A stretch of DNA of 64,000 nucleotides from Paralichthys olivaceus. Lineage: Eukaryota; Chordata; Actinopteri; Pleuronectiformes; Paralichthyidae. Location of the stretch: the NCBI RefSeq assembly GCF_024713975.1, contig NC_091099.1, positions 5,079,501 through 5,143,500 on the forward strand, given 5' to 3'. This document shows positions 23,623 through 33,453 of this stretch, piece by piece; position 1 is the stretch's first letter, and every line of letters begins with the position of its first letter. Both the position numbers and the translations under genes were made by a program. The notes below the pieces were generated by a model, which did no database searches, had not been told where the DNA came from, and was given only the letters and a program-made list of their open reading frames with translations.

Positions 23623-24264
23623 TTTATTTTGGGCTGGACTCTATCCCAGCATGCAGTGGGCATGTCAAGCCTCCCTGACTGGATGTGGGAGGAAAACCAG
23701 AACAAGGAGAAGGTTAAAACTCTTTATATCAAACCGAAGTCGACCAGTAAGTTTAAAAATACATTTGAGGAAACAAAGAAGAATCACAAACAGTTACTGT
23801 AGAGAAGGAAAAAATGAGTGTGGAAAGTAAAACAAACGAACGTACCGAGTTATCAGAGTCCTGCCGTCGTTAAAGTTGTCAATCAGACACACTTAGTTCT
23901 TTTAACTTTATCTATGTGTGCTTTTATGATTATAAACAACGGCCACTATAACCAAGCTAATCTCATTCGCCCTGCTGTGTTATCACCAGTATCCTTCCTG
24001 CCTGGTATGTGTGGGAAAGTGAGCTTCACGCCCAATCACAGCGCAGCCAAAGGGCCGCACGCCTCTGTCTGGATTAATGAATGGATCAGTGAATGAACGG
24101 AGAGCCGGGTGTGGCAGGTTTAACCTGAAGCACGTTGCTTTGACTTGACTTGACTTCAGGGCGACAGAAACGTTTATCAGGTTGCTGCAGGTTGGGCAGT
24201 TCTCTGCTATATTTAAAGATAAATGGTTTTGAAGATGAGTCACTTCATAGACTTGAACGTGTCG

Positions 24265-24278
24265 CCCCCCCCCCCCCC
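24265..24278 (+). repeat. Poly-C run
   Basis: 14 consecutive C. Confidence 0.9.
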
Positions 24279-25296
24279 TCCAAACTGTTGCACCACATAT
24301 TTCTAGTTGGGTCTAAATGTGTTTGAGTGAATGATTGAAAGAATGTCGTCATGTGGGTTTGATTAATGACCTCCAGTCAAATGTGGACAGAATATTTGAC
24401 AGTGAGGCCTTATCTTACTGTTCAACTGGACAGAAAAGACAAACCATCATTTGATAATTTTCTCCGTGGCTCCGGGCCCACCACAGATTCATTTTTAGTT
24501 CCATGGAAAGACTCTCGGTTTATCATTTAAGCCGCGGTGAAGTGAAGCAGATGGCAAAGTGAACGCTACATTCCCGGCAGGGAGAAGAATTGCAGACCTG
24601 CATACCTGCCATTCTTCTTCAGACTCAAATTGGCAGGAATGAGGTGCCGGACTCTCGGAGCAACTCGCTGGGTCACATCTCATAACTCGCGGGGGCGTGT
24701 GAAAGAAGTGTGTTTATCGCAGACTGCATGGTTCACACACCTTTGTGTTGAAGTGCATGTGTTAGTGGAACACACCAATTACTGTGTTTGGTAAGCGATG
24801 GCATCTGTTCATTAGATTCTTTAATCCGGCCAGAACTATTACGTGTCACAGTAATAAGTGAAGGAAAGCAAGTACTTTTGATTTTTACTTCAAGTACAGT
24901 ATAATTTTAAGGTACCTTTCTAGTTTGTGCAATTTTTGGGTTCATGTAAAAGAAGTTTTTTTCTTCTTACTCCACTCCACTAAAAAATGAACATGATTTT
25001 CTCTCTTGTTACTCCGGCTTCCTCCCTCTGTGTGTAAATGTGAGTATCAATGCTTATCCAATGTAATGAATAAGCAGAATAGAGCATTGATGGATGGATG
25101 GATGAGCATCTCATTAGATATTATACATTTTGTTTATAGATGAATGAATCCCCAAATAAATTAAGTAATTACAATGATATTAAAAATGCAAAACCAACAA
25201 TTTTGTGATTTAAATGTAAATTTCTGTCATTACGTTTATTTCACTTAAATATATCAGCCCCCAAATAAACCTGGATGATATAATTCATGAATTAAA

Positions 25297-25562
25297 AAGT
25301 ACTGAACAGATTTCCATGAAACGTGGTGGAAGGATGGGACACTGGTCAAGAAAGATCCTTTCAGTATTCATCCCGACAAAGGGATTAAGATGTAATCTCT
25401 TCCTTTAGCACAACAAGATAGGGAGAGAGTTTCACCAATATCCCAGGGAATGAATGAATGAATGAATTGGACAAAAAACTTCATTCATTCATTTCAAGTT
25501 TCATGGAACTTTGTTCAGTAGTTTTTGTGTAAATCAACAACAACAAACCAACAAACGAGGGT
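25297..25562. repeat. Interspersed repeat family B, two fragments in inverted orientation
   Basis: The left piece (about 25297-25360) reads 'actgaacagatttccatgaa' followed by 'acgtggtggaaggatgg'. The right piece (about 25490-25562) carries the reverse-complement phrase 'tttcatggaactttgttcag' then 'tagtttttgtgtaaatc' and an 'aacaaacc' tail. A (GAAT)n run at 25448-25466 lies between them. Related copies lie near 26.6, 38.95, 40.7 and 47.7 kb. Confidence 0.6.
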
Positions 25563-25896
25563 TAAAGAACACAAGTGTCTTTCTGTAACGTAACAAGAAA
25601 ACATTTGCTTGATTGATTTTGAAGAATGCCTTGTGGATCCTATGCCATCTTTATCTCTGCCATCTTACAGGACTGGATGTTTTCATTGTTCTCCAATGGT
25701 TCTTCCTGCAGCGTCGTGTTGGACTGTGCACGCTGCCCTCATCAGCCATTTGTTCTTTTTCCCACGCTGCTGAATGCCAGCGTGGCCACAGACACACACA
25801 CACTGGGCTTATCAGAACAATGCCTCAAATAGCTCCGGAGTCTCATCACAAGGGCATGTCACCAAAGAGCAGAAGAGACGAGGAGGATGACTGCGA

Positions 25897-25931
<35 letters not shown>

Positions 25932-25963
25932 AGCGTGAGCGTATGTGTGTGTGTGAGAGAGAG
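25897..25963 (+). repeat. Interrupted (GT)n/(GC) microsatellite
   Basis: Alternating purine-pyrimidine sequence includes a GCGCGCG core, followed by GAGCGTGAGC and more GT units. Confidence 0.9.
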
Positions 25964-26109
25964 ACACAGGCCAAAGTCATAAACGTGTCACAGTGCGCAG
26001 CTGTTACCTGCAGGCTCTGCTGTACTTGTCAGCGGCACATCACAGCAGCTCATCCATACTGCTCCTCATTGTTAGGCTGACTATGTATAGTTCAGTGTCT
26101 GAGGGAGGC

Positions 26110-26111
<2 letters not shown>

Positions 26112-26166
<55 letters not shown>
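26112..26166 (+). repeat. (AC)n microsatellite
   Basis: About 27 uninterrupted AC units. Confidence 0.97.
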
Positions 26167-26167
<1 letters not shown>

Positions 26168-26589
26168 TTACCAACATTTACCTGTACTGATAAACACATA
26201 AATGCAAAAGACAGGTTAACAAAAGTTGTACATCTTCTCTGGTCATATTTATCCTGAATACAAGTCTTCAAAAAGCAATTTGTATATTTAACTGTTTTAG
26301 CAATTTGAGGTTATTGCAAAAGTGTGTGTGCAGGATATTAGAGTTCATCCTGTGTGATGTGAGTGTCATCGCTGGGTGTGACAAAGTCCACACATTTTAT
26401 GATATTTAATTGCTGCGGTCCTGGCCAGGTCTCACCCTCATCATAGATTTAAATGAGTTATTACAGTCATTAATATAATGAGTTTAATAGCATGAAAGAG
26501 AACAATCTTAACTGTATCACTCAACTGTCTGTTCCGGTAACATATTACACTTTTTAGCTCCAACAAGGAGATCACGTTTTCACCCTTTT

Positions 26590-26700
26590 CCATTTGTGTG
26601 TTGGTTTGTATGTTTGTTAGTTTGCAGGATTACACAGAAGCCACACAGATCAGAATCAGGGAGGAGATCCAGGATTATTATTTTCTTTAATATTTAGAAA
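26590..26700 (+). repeat. Interspersed repeat family B fragment
   Basis: It carries 'tttgttagtttgcaggatta' + 'cacagaag' and then 'ggagatccaggatta'. The first phrase and the 'gatccagga' phrase both recur in the 47.68-47.81 kb copy. Confidence 0.5.
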
Positions 26701-26804
26701 TTGTGGACGTTTTTTAGTTTTTCATTGATTTCTCAGTTTCTGAATTTTTATTTTTGTCCATCTTGGAGAGAGGGGTCCCTCACATGGGCTGTATGAATAA
26801 AACA

Positions 26805-26805
<1 letters not shown>

Positions 26806-26857
<52 letters not shown>
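26806..26857 (+). repeat. (TTGA)13 microsatellite
   Basis: Thirteen perfect tetranucleotide units. They follow an 'aataaaacatttgattga' phrase that resembles a retroposon A-rich tail. Confidence 0.95.
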
Positions 26858-26859
<2 letters not shown>

Positions 26860-28015
26860 CTATATTACGGAGAAGTCTTGTGCTTTCCTTGCTCTTTTAC
26901 CTTTTTTGTACTTGCCTCTTTCATTCACACTTTTTTGTTTAACCCTCTGCTCTACAGTTGTTGGACTAATTTATTTATTTTATTTTATTGTACCACAATG
27001 TTATCTCCAGCATCACAGACTGAGGACAAAGTATTATCTGAGTACTACAGTCCTGTAATACAATAAAAAACACCTCCAATCTCTTATTTACTTCCAGAAT
27101 AAAACTCAAATATTCTATGGTGTTTCAGTGAGTTGACATCTCCTGTATTTCAGTCTGCACTGACTCAGAGTAAACACTCCGCTGCTTCATGCCTCGACAT
27201 GCCCGCCAACCTTTGGGTCTTTCTGGTCCTTCCACCTGCTGTCTCCTTGTCACACCTTTGTGTCCCATGACCGCGAGGCTCCTTCTCACTGAAGTAAACA
27301 AGGTAAAGAAGACGAGCGGATGGGACGCTCCTTGTGTTCAGTTGCTCAAAGTTTATCTGTTCTTTTTAGGGATCAAAACACTTCTCTGCTGATGTCACTG
27401 ACACGTTGTGTTATTTCCTCTCTGGAGCTGTTGTTTTGTCTGCGTGGAGACTGTGGAAACAGCAGGGCGCTGATATGAAGCCAGGGTTGTCACACACCTC
27501 CACACATCCATCACACAGTTTAATTCCCCCTCCGGAAAAACATGTACTTTCCCACAAGCCCGAGAAATGAGGAAAACAGTGACAAGTGTTACTGCAACAG
27601 TTAGTCTGTGGTCACAATGTGCGGCTTGTGATGTTTGGAGCGTGTCAGCTCTGCCGCCGCTGTGACTGTCTGCAGCCTGTGATGTGGAGCGATTACTAAA
27701 GATACACAACACTCTGAAATGCATTAAAAACTAGAATGGCACTTTGTTGAGCTCACACTGTACCTCCACCTCCAACAGTCTGTTCAACCAACCCGCAATA
27801 AATTTCACAGAGATCAGTCAAGAGCCATGAATGATTCTCTGAGAAATCTGTGAAAATTCCTGTGTCTGCAGTAAAACGACAAACCAAGAAACTAACAGAC
27901 GGGTGAAAAGAAAACCTCCTGTACAGTAACATATCAGCATTTACTCATTATTCAGCATCACTACTCTCAATTCTAATAAACGATCATTGTTATACACACA
28001 ACATATTGAACCACT

Positions 28016-28017
<2 letters not shown>

Positions 28018-28048
<31 letters not shown>
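28018..28048 (+). repeat. (AC)n microsatellite
   Basis: About 15 AC units. Confidence 0.95.
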
Positions 28049-28050
<2 letters not shown>

Positions 28051-28782
28051 CACAACCCTCTGACTCACACACCTGGCCCTCCTTTGGCAAGCACACTCCT
28101 CCACAGCAAGGCGCTTCACCACATGTTCAGCCACCGCCTGTGGGGAAATCTGCGTCAAGGCTCCGCCACAATACTAATCAAACAAAAACCCACATATGTG
28201 CACATGTAGACATCACAGGCGCGTCACACACGCTGCCAGACAACACAAAGAAAAGCCCCTCATACAAAAAAATGGGTAAGGAGTTAAAGAGTGCAACTCT
28301 TTAAACATCAGAAGCTGACATGCTGCTTTGACTCAGTGCACACATGTGGTTTCCGTTTTCTTTGAGGCCAGAAGATTAACCAGGCACCACATCCCACTCC
28401 CACTGGTGCAGGTGGCTGCTTTGCAGACTGATTCACCACGACCTTGGGTGCTGTCTGTGTCTGTGGGATCACCGGGTGTTGATGTGTGAAGTTTGATGGG
28501 TGGTCTATGGGACACAGGGTAATTTTAGTCCCTCAAGGTCACCTGGTAATTTGTATAATTGCTGGAGAACAGAGTGTGTGTACATATTTGTGTGTGTGTG
28601 TGGGGGGGTGTCACTTCCTGAGGGAAACTGGGGGCAGATGTTTCCAAAATGTCTGTGAGTGCAGACTGATATAGAAGCAGACAGAAGAGCCTGAAGTGCG
28701 TCCCTGATACACCACTGTGTGTGTATATGTGCGGGACACTGGGGTCAGCGTGGTGTCTGATGATTGGCTGCCGGCAGCAGGA

Positions 28783-28850
28783 CAGGACAGGACCAGACGG
28801 GACGGGACGGGGTGGGACGGGACAGGACGGGGTGGGACAGGCTGCAGAGT
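28783..28850 (+). repeat. GGGAC/GGACA-type G-rich tandem array
   Basis: A degenerate 5-bp repeat (gggac, ggaca, ggggt) has at least four G-triplets with 1-2-nt loops at 28799-28816, so it fits a G-quadruplex pattern. Confidence 0.8.
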
Positions 28851-29386
28851 AAAGACTTGGTGACATCTGTCTTCTTACAACCTCCTCCTGCTGATTCACA
28901 CCGGCTTCAGGAGCTCAGTTAACACTTGTTAGCGTCTGCTGCTGTCAGTGTGTCATGAGTATCCAGGACTGGGTGAGTCTGACTCTGTGGTCAGCTGTGT
29001 GTGAAGGGGCTCAGCCTCTGGGCGTGGTGGACGTGAGGATGCAACAGAGAGAACACACACCGGTAGAGTGATGGCACAGATCATCTGAGTCACTCAATGC
29101 TTTCACTGGAAGTCACTGTGAACTTTTGTGACGGCGGTGAAACGTCATTATACAGCTAATGTTTCTTCTTCCAATATCTTCAACATATTGTTTTAGTTTT
29201 AATCTAATTAAACTCAGTTTTTTCTTTCATCATGATCTTGTTTTAACCACTACTGCTTTATTATCTATTACCAAGGATAATATGTATATTTAATGTAAAA
29301 CACCTTCAGCTGCATTTTATTTGATGAAAAGTGCGACATAAATAAAGTTAATTATTATTATAATTGCAGACGGAGGGGGTGGGTGA

Positions 29387-29476
29387 AGTGTAGCTTACGA
29401 AAAAATAGGACGTTGATGTCCTATAAAAGACAAATAAAATCCCAGTGTGGCCTTTGGCTCAGAGACCAAAGGTGTG

Positions 29477-29522
<46 letters not shown>

Positions 29523-29551
29523 ATCTAACTGTTGCCAATTTGTGAAGCTCT
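29387..29551 (+). repeat. Interspersed element C, copy 1 (inverted mate at 33.3 kb)
   Basis: It begins with 'gtagcttacgaaaaa' and ends with 'gttgccaatttgtgaagc'-like sequence. It contains the short palindromes 'aggacgttgatgtcct' and 'cctttggctcagagaccaaagg' and an internal TA/TG microsatellite. The reverse complement of 33292-33452 matches it end to end, except in the microsatellite. It is a short non-coding element of unknown class. Confidence 0.7.
29477..29520 (+). repeat. (TA)n(TG)n compound microsatellite
   Basis: It lies inside element C. Five TA units are followed by 17 TG units. Confidence 0.95.
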
Positions 29552-29639
29552 CACACAGCGGAAACACACACACACACACTGCACACAAGCCCTCGCCCCA
29601 TGGCACATGTGGGGAGCACGTTAGCATCACTACTTCCGG

Positions 29640-29772
29640 TAGTGGACATTTAGGCTAAAAACATTTAAAAAACTGTGTTTTGTGGAATCACCACACGCCC
29701 CCCCCCCATCAGTGGTGAGTGGATAATGAGTGAATTTTCATTTTTTTGGTGAACTATCCCTTTAATCACACT
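29640..29772 (-). repeat. Interspersed repeat family D, copy 1
   Basis: On the minus strand it begins with 'ttaaagggatagttcaccaa' and continues 'aaaatgaaaattcactcatt' then 'atccactcacc' with 'ctgatggggggg'. The same order is found on the plus strand at 47050-47170. The 'aaagggatagttcac' head is widespread in fish genomes. Confidence 0.6.
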
Positions 29773-29818
29773 GTAATTTCTATGTTTACCAGACATGAAG
29801 TCTTCAGAGTTTAAACTA

Positions 29819-29820
<2 letters not shown>

Positions 29821-29851
<31 letters not shown>
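29821..29851 (+). repeat. (GAT)n microsatellite
   Basis: About 10 perfect GAT units. Confidence 0.95.
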
Positions 29852-30539
29852 TGTTGAAATGTGCTGCTGAGAGTTCACTCAGCTCATTAAATGGAATTTC
29901 TAACAAAACACGATCGGCACATTCAACCAAATTAACCAGAGTTAAAACTTTTCCAGAAACTTTTCCAGTCAGGATAGAGTAGACTTGACTGGAGTGGGAT
30001 GTTTTTACATGTAAGTGACTTCATGGTTCTTTCTCCTCCAGTCTTGTTTTTGTAATAATATTGAAAATGAGACAAACCCAGTGACATTTCATATCCACTC
30101 CAGTCCCAACCCAGGAAGAAAATCAGACAGTCATCTGGATTTAAATTTTCACAACCCATGAGACGACTTTGAACTAATTCCACTTAATTCTTTGAAGGCA
30201 GCAGAGTGTTTATGTGTATTTATGCTGAGCCGGAAAATGTTTTGGACTCTGTAACTTCAGCAGAAATAACTACCTGTGCTTTCCAGACATTGTGACCCAG
30301 TCGGATGAATCCTCTGCTCGCTGAATGGAAACTGTGCTTGTGCGTCTGGGTGAAATTCAGTGGTCAATTTTGTTTAGTCTGAAAAAGGTCACTCTTTAAA
30401 AGAACCAGTGGAGAGCAGGGTGGCACAGATGGAGGGTTTAAAAGGGATGAATTACCAGGCATGGGGAGGGAAAAACTGTGGAGGCTACAGTTTTCCAGGG
30501 AATTCAAAAATCCTTCTGAATTCACTACTGATAATTATG

Positions 30540-30850
30540 GTTTATAGGCCCAGGCTGACTTTTACGCACGTGCTCAGCCATGTGCGTTACTGTGCGTAAT
30601 TAACCATATTAGACAGAATCACTTAGTGCAGAGTGGGCAAACATTTGGACTAATCTCCGCAGTAGGATGTGGATTACTAATTAACATGTTGGCTGTGTAA
30701 TTAGGTCCACGTTAGGACTTCCTATGCCCTCGCCCCCTCCTGCGCCGCAGCTTCCGCCCACACGCAGCCTTGAATTACTCCACTGGCAACTGTTGATGCA
30801 TTCCCATCTGACGTCAAGTGGGACGGGCCCAGGCCAGAGGAGACTATAAA
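30540..30850 (+). promoter_or_regulatory. phlda2: Proximal promoter region of phlda2
   Basis: TATAAA lies at 30845-30850, about 135 bp before the start codon. A perfect palindromic CRE, TGACGTCA, lies at 30809-30816. A TEAD-type CATTCC lies at 30799-30804, adjacent to it. Further upstream, two TAATTA/TAATTAG homeodomain-type cores lie at about 30680-30705. The TATA-to-ATG spacing suggests a start of transcription near 30875. The motifs are seen directly; the factor assignments are inference. Confidence 0.65.
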
Positions 30851-30983
30851 GATCCTCTGCCACCTTCGCTCAGGCACAACGCCACTCTGGATTACCAAAG
30901 ACTTCGCAGAGAGGCTCATTCCTCGGGCTGCTCGTAACGACACAGCGGGGGTTCAACTGACCTGCCCAACCGGAGCAAATAAA

Positions 30984-31400
30984 ATGAAAATGTCAGCGGC
31001 GGAGATCAGCCAGGTCCTCAAGGAGGGAGAGCTGGAGAAGAGGAGCGACAGCCTGCTCCAGTTCTGGAAGAGGAAGACGTGCGTCCTGACCACGGACAGC
31101 CTCAACATTTACGCGGACACGCAGAAGCGCACCAAGGGCAAGGAGCTCAAGCTGCAGTCCATCAAGAAGGTGGACTGCGTGGAGCGCACCGGCAAGTTCG
31201 TCTATTTCACCATCGTGACCACGGACAATAAGGAGATCGATTTCCGGTGCTCTGGCGAGGAGAACTGCTGGAACGCGGTGATCACGATGGCACTGATCGA
31301 TTACCAGAACAGAAAGGCCATCCAGGACTTTAAAACGCTGCAGGACAACGAGAGCGCATCGCCCGGACAGCAGGAGAGGCGCATGGCGAGGGCGCCCTGA
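30984..31400 (+). CDS. phlda2: Pleckstrin homology-like domain family A member 2 (138 aa)
   Basis: A small, almost stand-alone PH-domain protein. The mammalian homologue (TSSC3/IPL) is an imprinted growth restrainer that binds phosphoinositides. The PH domain spans about residues 10-110: '[20 protein letters not shown]' opens it, and then come '[20 protein letters not shown]', '[20 protein letters not shown]' and the C-terminal helix '[18 protein letters not shown]'. The tail after about residue 112 is short and polar, and the long Ala/Pro-rich extension of human PHLDA2 is absent. The whole coding region is in one exon, as in the PHLDA family, and is GC-rich relative to its surroundings. ATG choice: M-K-M-S fits the family start, and the next Met is two codons later. 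Its position just downstream of nap1l4 in the same orientation matches human 11p15.5, which favours phlda2 over phlda3. Confidence 0.95.
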   Translation: MKMSAAEISQVLKEGELEKRSDSLLQFWKRKTCVLTTDSLNIYADTQKRTKGKELKLQSIKKVDCVERTGKFVYFTIVTTDNKEIDFRCSGEENCWNAVITMALIDYQNRKAIQDFKTLQDNESASPGQQERRMARAP

Positions 31401-31940
31401 GCCGCTGAGGGGGAACTCTGGCACTTAACCACTCCTAATATGGTGAGAGACGCACCATGACGCACAGCTCACATGATGTATGAATGAAAACGAGTTCGAA
31501 TAATCATTATGTGGGAGAGTCTCAAAACTAATCACATGGTTTTTTTTTTTTCCCTGTCTCCTTCCAGCGTCAATGTGGACCATAAAGAAATAATACGCGG
31601 ACCAAAAGGAAGACGAGGTAATCCGGTCCAGAGATGAAGGATTGTCCGGGACAGAGCTGAGAGAGAGAGAGGGAGAAGAGAGGGGACAACTGAACTAAAC
31701 CCACGGAGAGTTTGAAAAGCTCCACACGCAGGACAGAACACTTGAATTGTCAAAACTATTTCAAGTTTGCTCTCCTGGGAGGAATGACTCCTAAAAATGA
31801 CCTGACGTTAATTTATTTGTTTCCAGGATATGGTGTTACTGGCAAACAGCTTGTGTTGTTTAAATTATTCACTGTTTCAAAGTGTGCTGAGTGTGTCAGT
31901 GTATTTATTTGAATAAATATTCATTCATTTTTTGACATAA
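31401..31940 (+). other. phlda2: phlda2 3' UTR with one intron
   Basis: After the TGA at 31398-31400 the first exon ends at 31442 (ATATG|gtgaga). A 125-bp intron ends in a polypyrimidine tract and cttccag (31567). A non-coding second exon runs from 31568 to about 31935. AATAAA at 31912-31917 is followed by a T-rich stretch, which gives the 3' end. A 3'-UTR intron is the layout known for mammalian PHLDA2. Confidence 0.75.
31912..31917 (+). terminator. phlda2: phlda2 poly(A) signal AATAAA
   Basis: A perfect hexamer lies about 0.5 kb after the stop, with TTTTTT and GT-containing sequence beyond it. Confidence 0.7.
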
Positions 31941-33291
31941 CCTCACACTGTCCTCGACTTTTACTTTCACAGTGAATTTTCCACTTGCTGTCAAAGTCTG
32001 TGTATTTCTTATTACGGCGGTGTGACATGTTTGACAGTCAGAGACACTTTTTAATTGAAAAGACTCAGTAAAGGCCTCATGTGTGAGTGAGAAGGGAGGG
32101 CGGAGGGGGGGTGCAGGAAAGTCCCTTTCCTCTCTGCTGTCAGGTGGAATGTGACTCTTTATTGTCCTGCAGTGTTGCAGGCTGAGGTCATGACTGATAA
32201 GAAAGCAGATTTGGTCGGAAGCTCGGGACACTTGAAAGACTCTGGTGCCTTTGAACACACTGAACTGCCTCTGAGGTGTGGTGGGGTTGTAGATATGGAA
32301 CGGAAATGCTCAAAGGTTACACAGAAAAATTCCATTTAAGTTAGTCATCCACACTTGTGACTTCATACCTGAGAGATTTGATTTGAAATTATATTTAGGC
32401 AGCTTTTTTAACATGAGTTCTAATGACAACTTCTTGGATTCTCCTCATCAGACACAGTTTTTTGTTTTTTTTAACAAAACAGAGAAAATACACAGGAAGT
32501 GTTTTGCGGCCCTGTTATCATGAAATCAGGGCTGTGTCCGTTGATAAAATGTGAAACTTTGGGCACACGCCCATTTAATTACTGTTATAAACCAAGAGAG
32601 CAAAGCTTGAGTCATATTCTGAAAAACCTGGCAACCACTTCAGAAGGGAGATCTTAAAACGCAGCTTATAAAGTTGATGTAGGTATTGATTTTAGACAAA
32701 TGTTTGGGACAGGCACATGAAGACAAACTTTAAAACTCGATTGGTGTAATGCGTTTTTAGAAATCAGCCTACATGGTGAAGACAGAACATCACACACCCT
32801 GACAAAAGGAACCTTTGTTCCTTTAGCACCTTTCAGAACGAGTTACAAGGTGGATTAAAGGTGCACATGAACAATTCCAGTTTGATCCACAGAGGTTTTT
32901 TATATATTTCATTAAATCTGGACAGACATTCACAATCAGTCCATAATGTTCTGAAAAAATAAAAGCAACACAACAAGGACTTAATTAAAGAACCATGAAA
33001 AACATCAGCTAAAGATTTTAGCCCAGGGGAACGTAACTGATAATGTTGGAGCTGCAACAAACAAACAAGTCGAGTGTTCACTGCCGCTCGCTCCGCTGTG
33101 GATCTCGTGGATTGTAAGTGTGGCGAGCACAAGTGGCCAAAGGTCAGAGGTGACAGAATGCAGAATCTGCGGTCGTCCCATCCCGTCCCTGTGTGCAGCT
33201 TTGAAGTGGGATCGCACTACAATGAACGCATCAAAGGGCTCGACTGATCTGAGGAGTATTACCGGAGCGGATGGGCCTCCTTTCTAAAAAT

Positions 33292-33453
33292 ACTGCTTCA
33301 CAAATTGGCAACAGTTAAATCTCACACACAGACACACACAAATATACACACACCTTTGGTCTCTGAGCCAAAAGCCATACAGGGATTTTATCTGACGCCG
33401 CTGCTTCCATGAGAACTTTTATAGGACATCGACGTCCTACTTTTTCGTAAGCT
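33292..33453 (-). repeat. Interspersed element C, copy 2 (inverted relative to copy 1)
   Basis: The reverse complement reads 'gtagcttacgaaaaagtagg' + 'acgtcgatgtcctataaaag' at its start and 'gttgccaatttgtgaagc' at its end, matching 29387-29551. The internal dinucleotide tract is shorter and interrupted. Outside these limits the two loci do not match, so both edges of the element can be placed. Confidence 0.7.

Larger units (their letters stand above)
19717..30780. other. Intergenic region between nap1l4 and phlda2
   Basis: No exon of a recognised family was found on either strand. The region contains many simple repeats, several interspersed repeat fragments (25.3-25.6, 26.6, 29.3-29.76 kb) and G-rich runs (28.8 kb). 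A GC-balanced repeat-free block at about 24.47-24.88 kb and the 30.54-30.72 kb segment upstream of phlda2 are the most plausible places for regulatory sequence. Confidence 0.6.

Noticed and set aside
25613..26080. 155-codon open frame
   Set aside because: It runs through a GT microsatellite, giving Cys/Val repeats, and has no homology or exon signals.
30993..31424. 143-codon open frame antisense to phlda2
   Set aside because: It is a GC-rich mirror of the phlda2 coding exon. The sense frame has clear PH-domain homology, so the antisense frame is a shadow.
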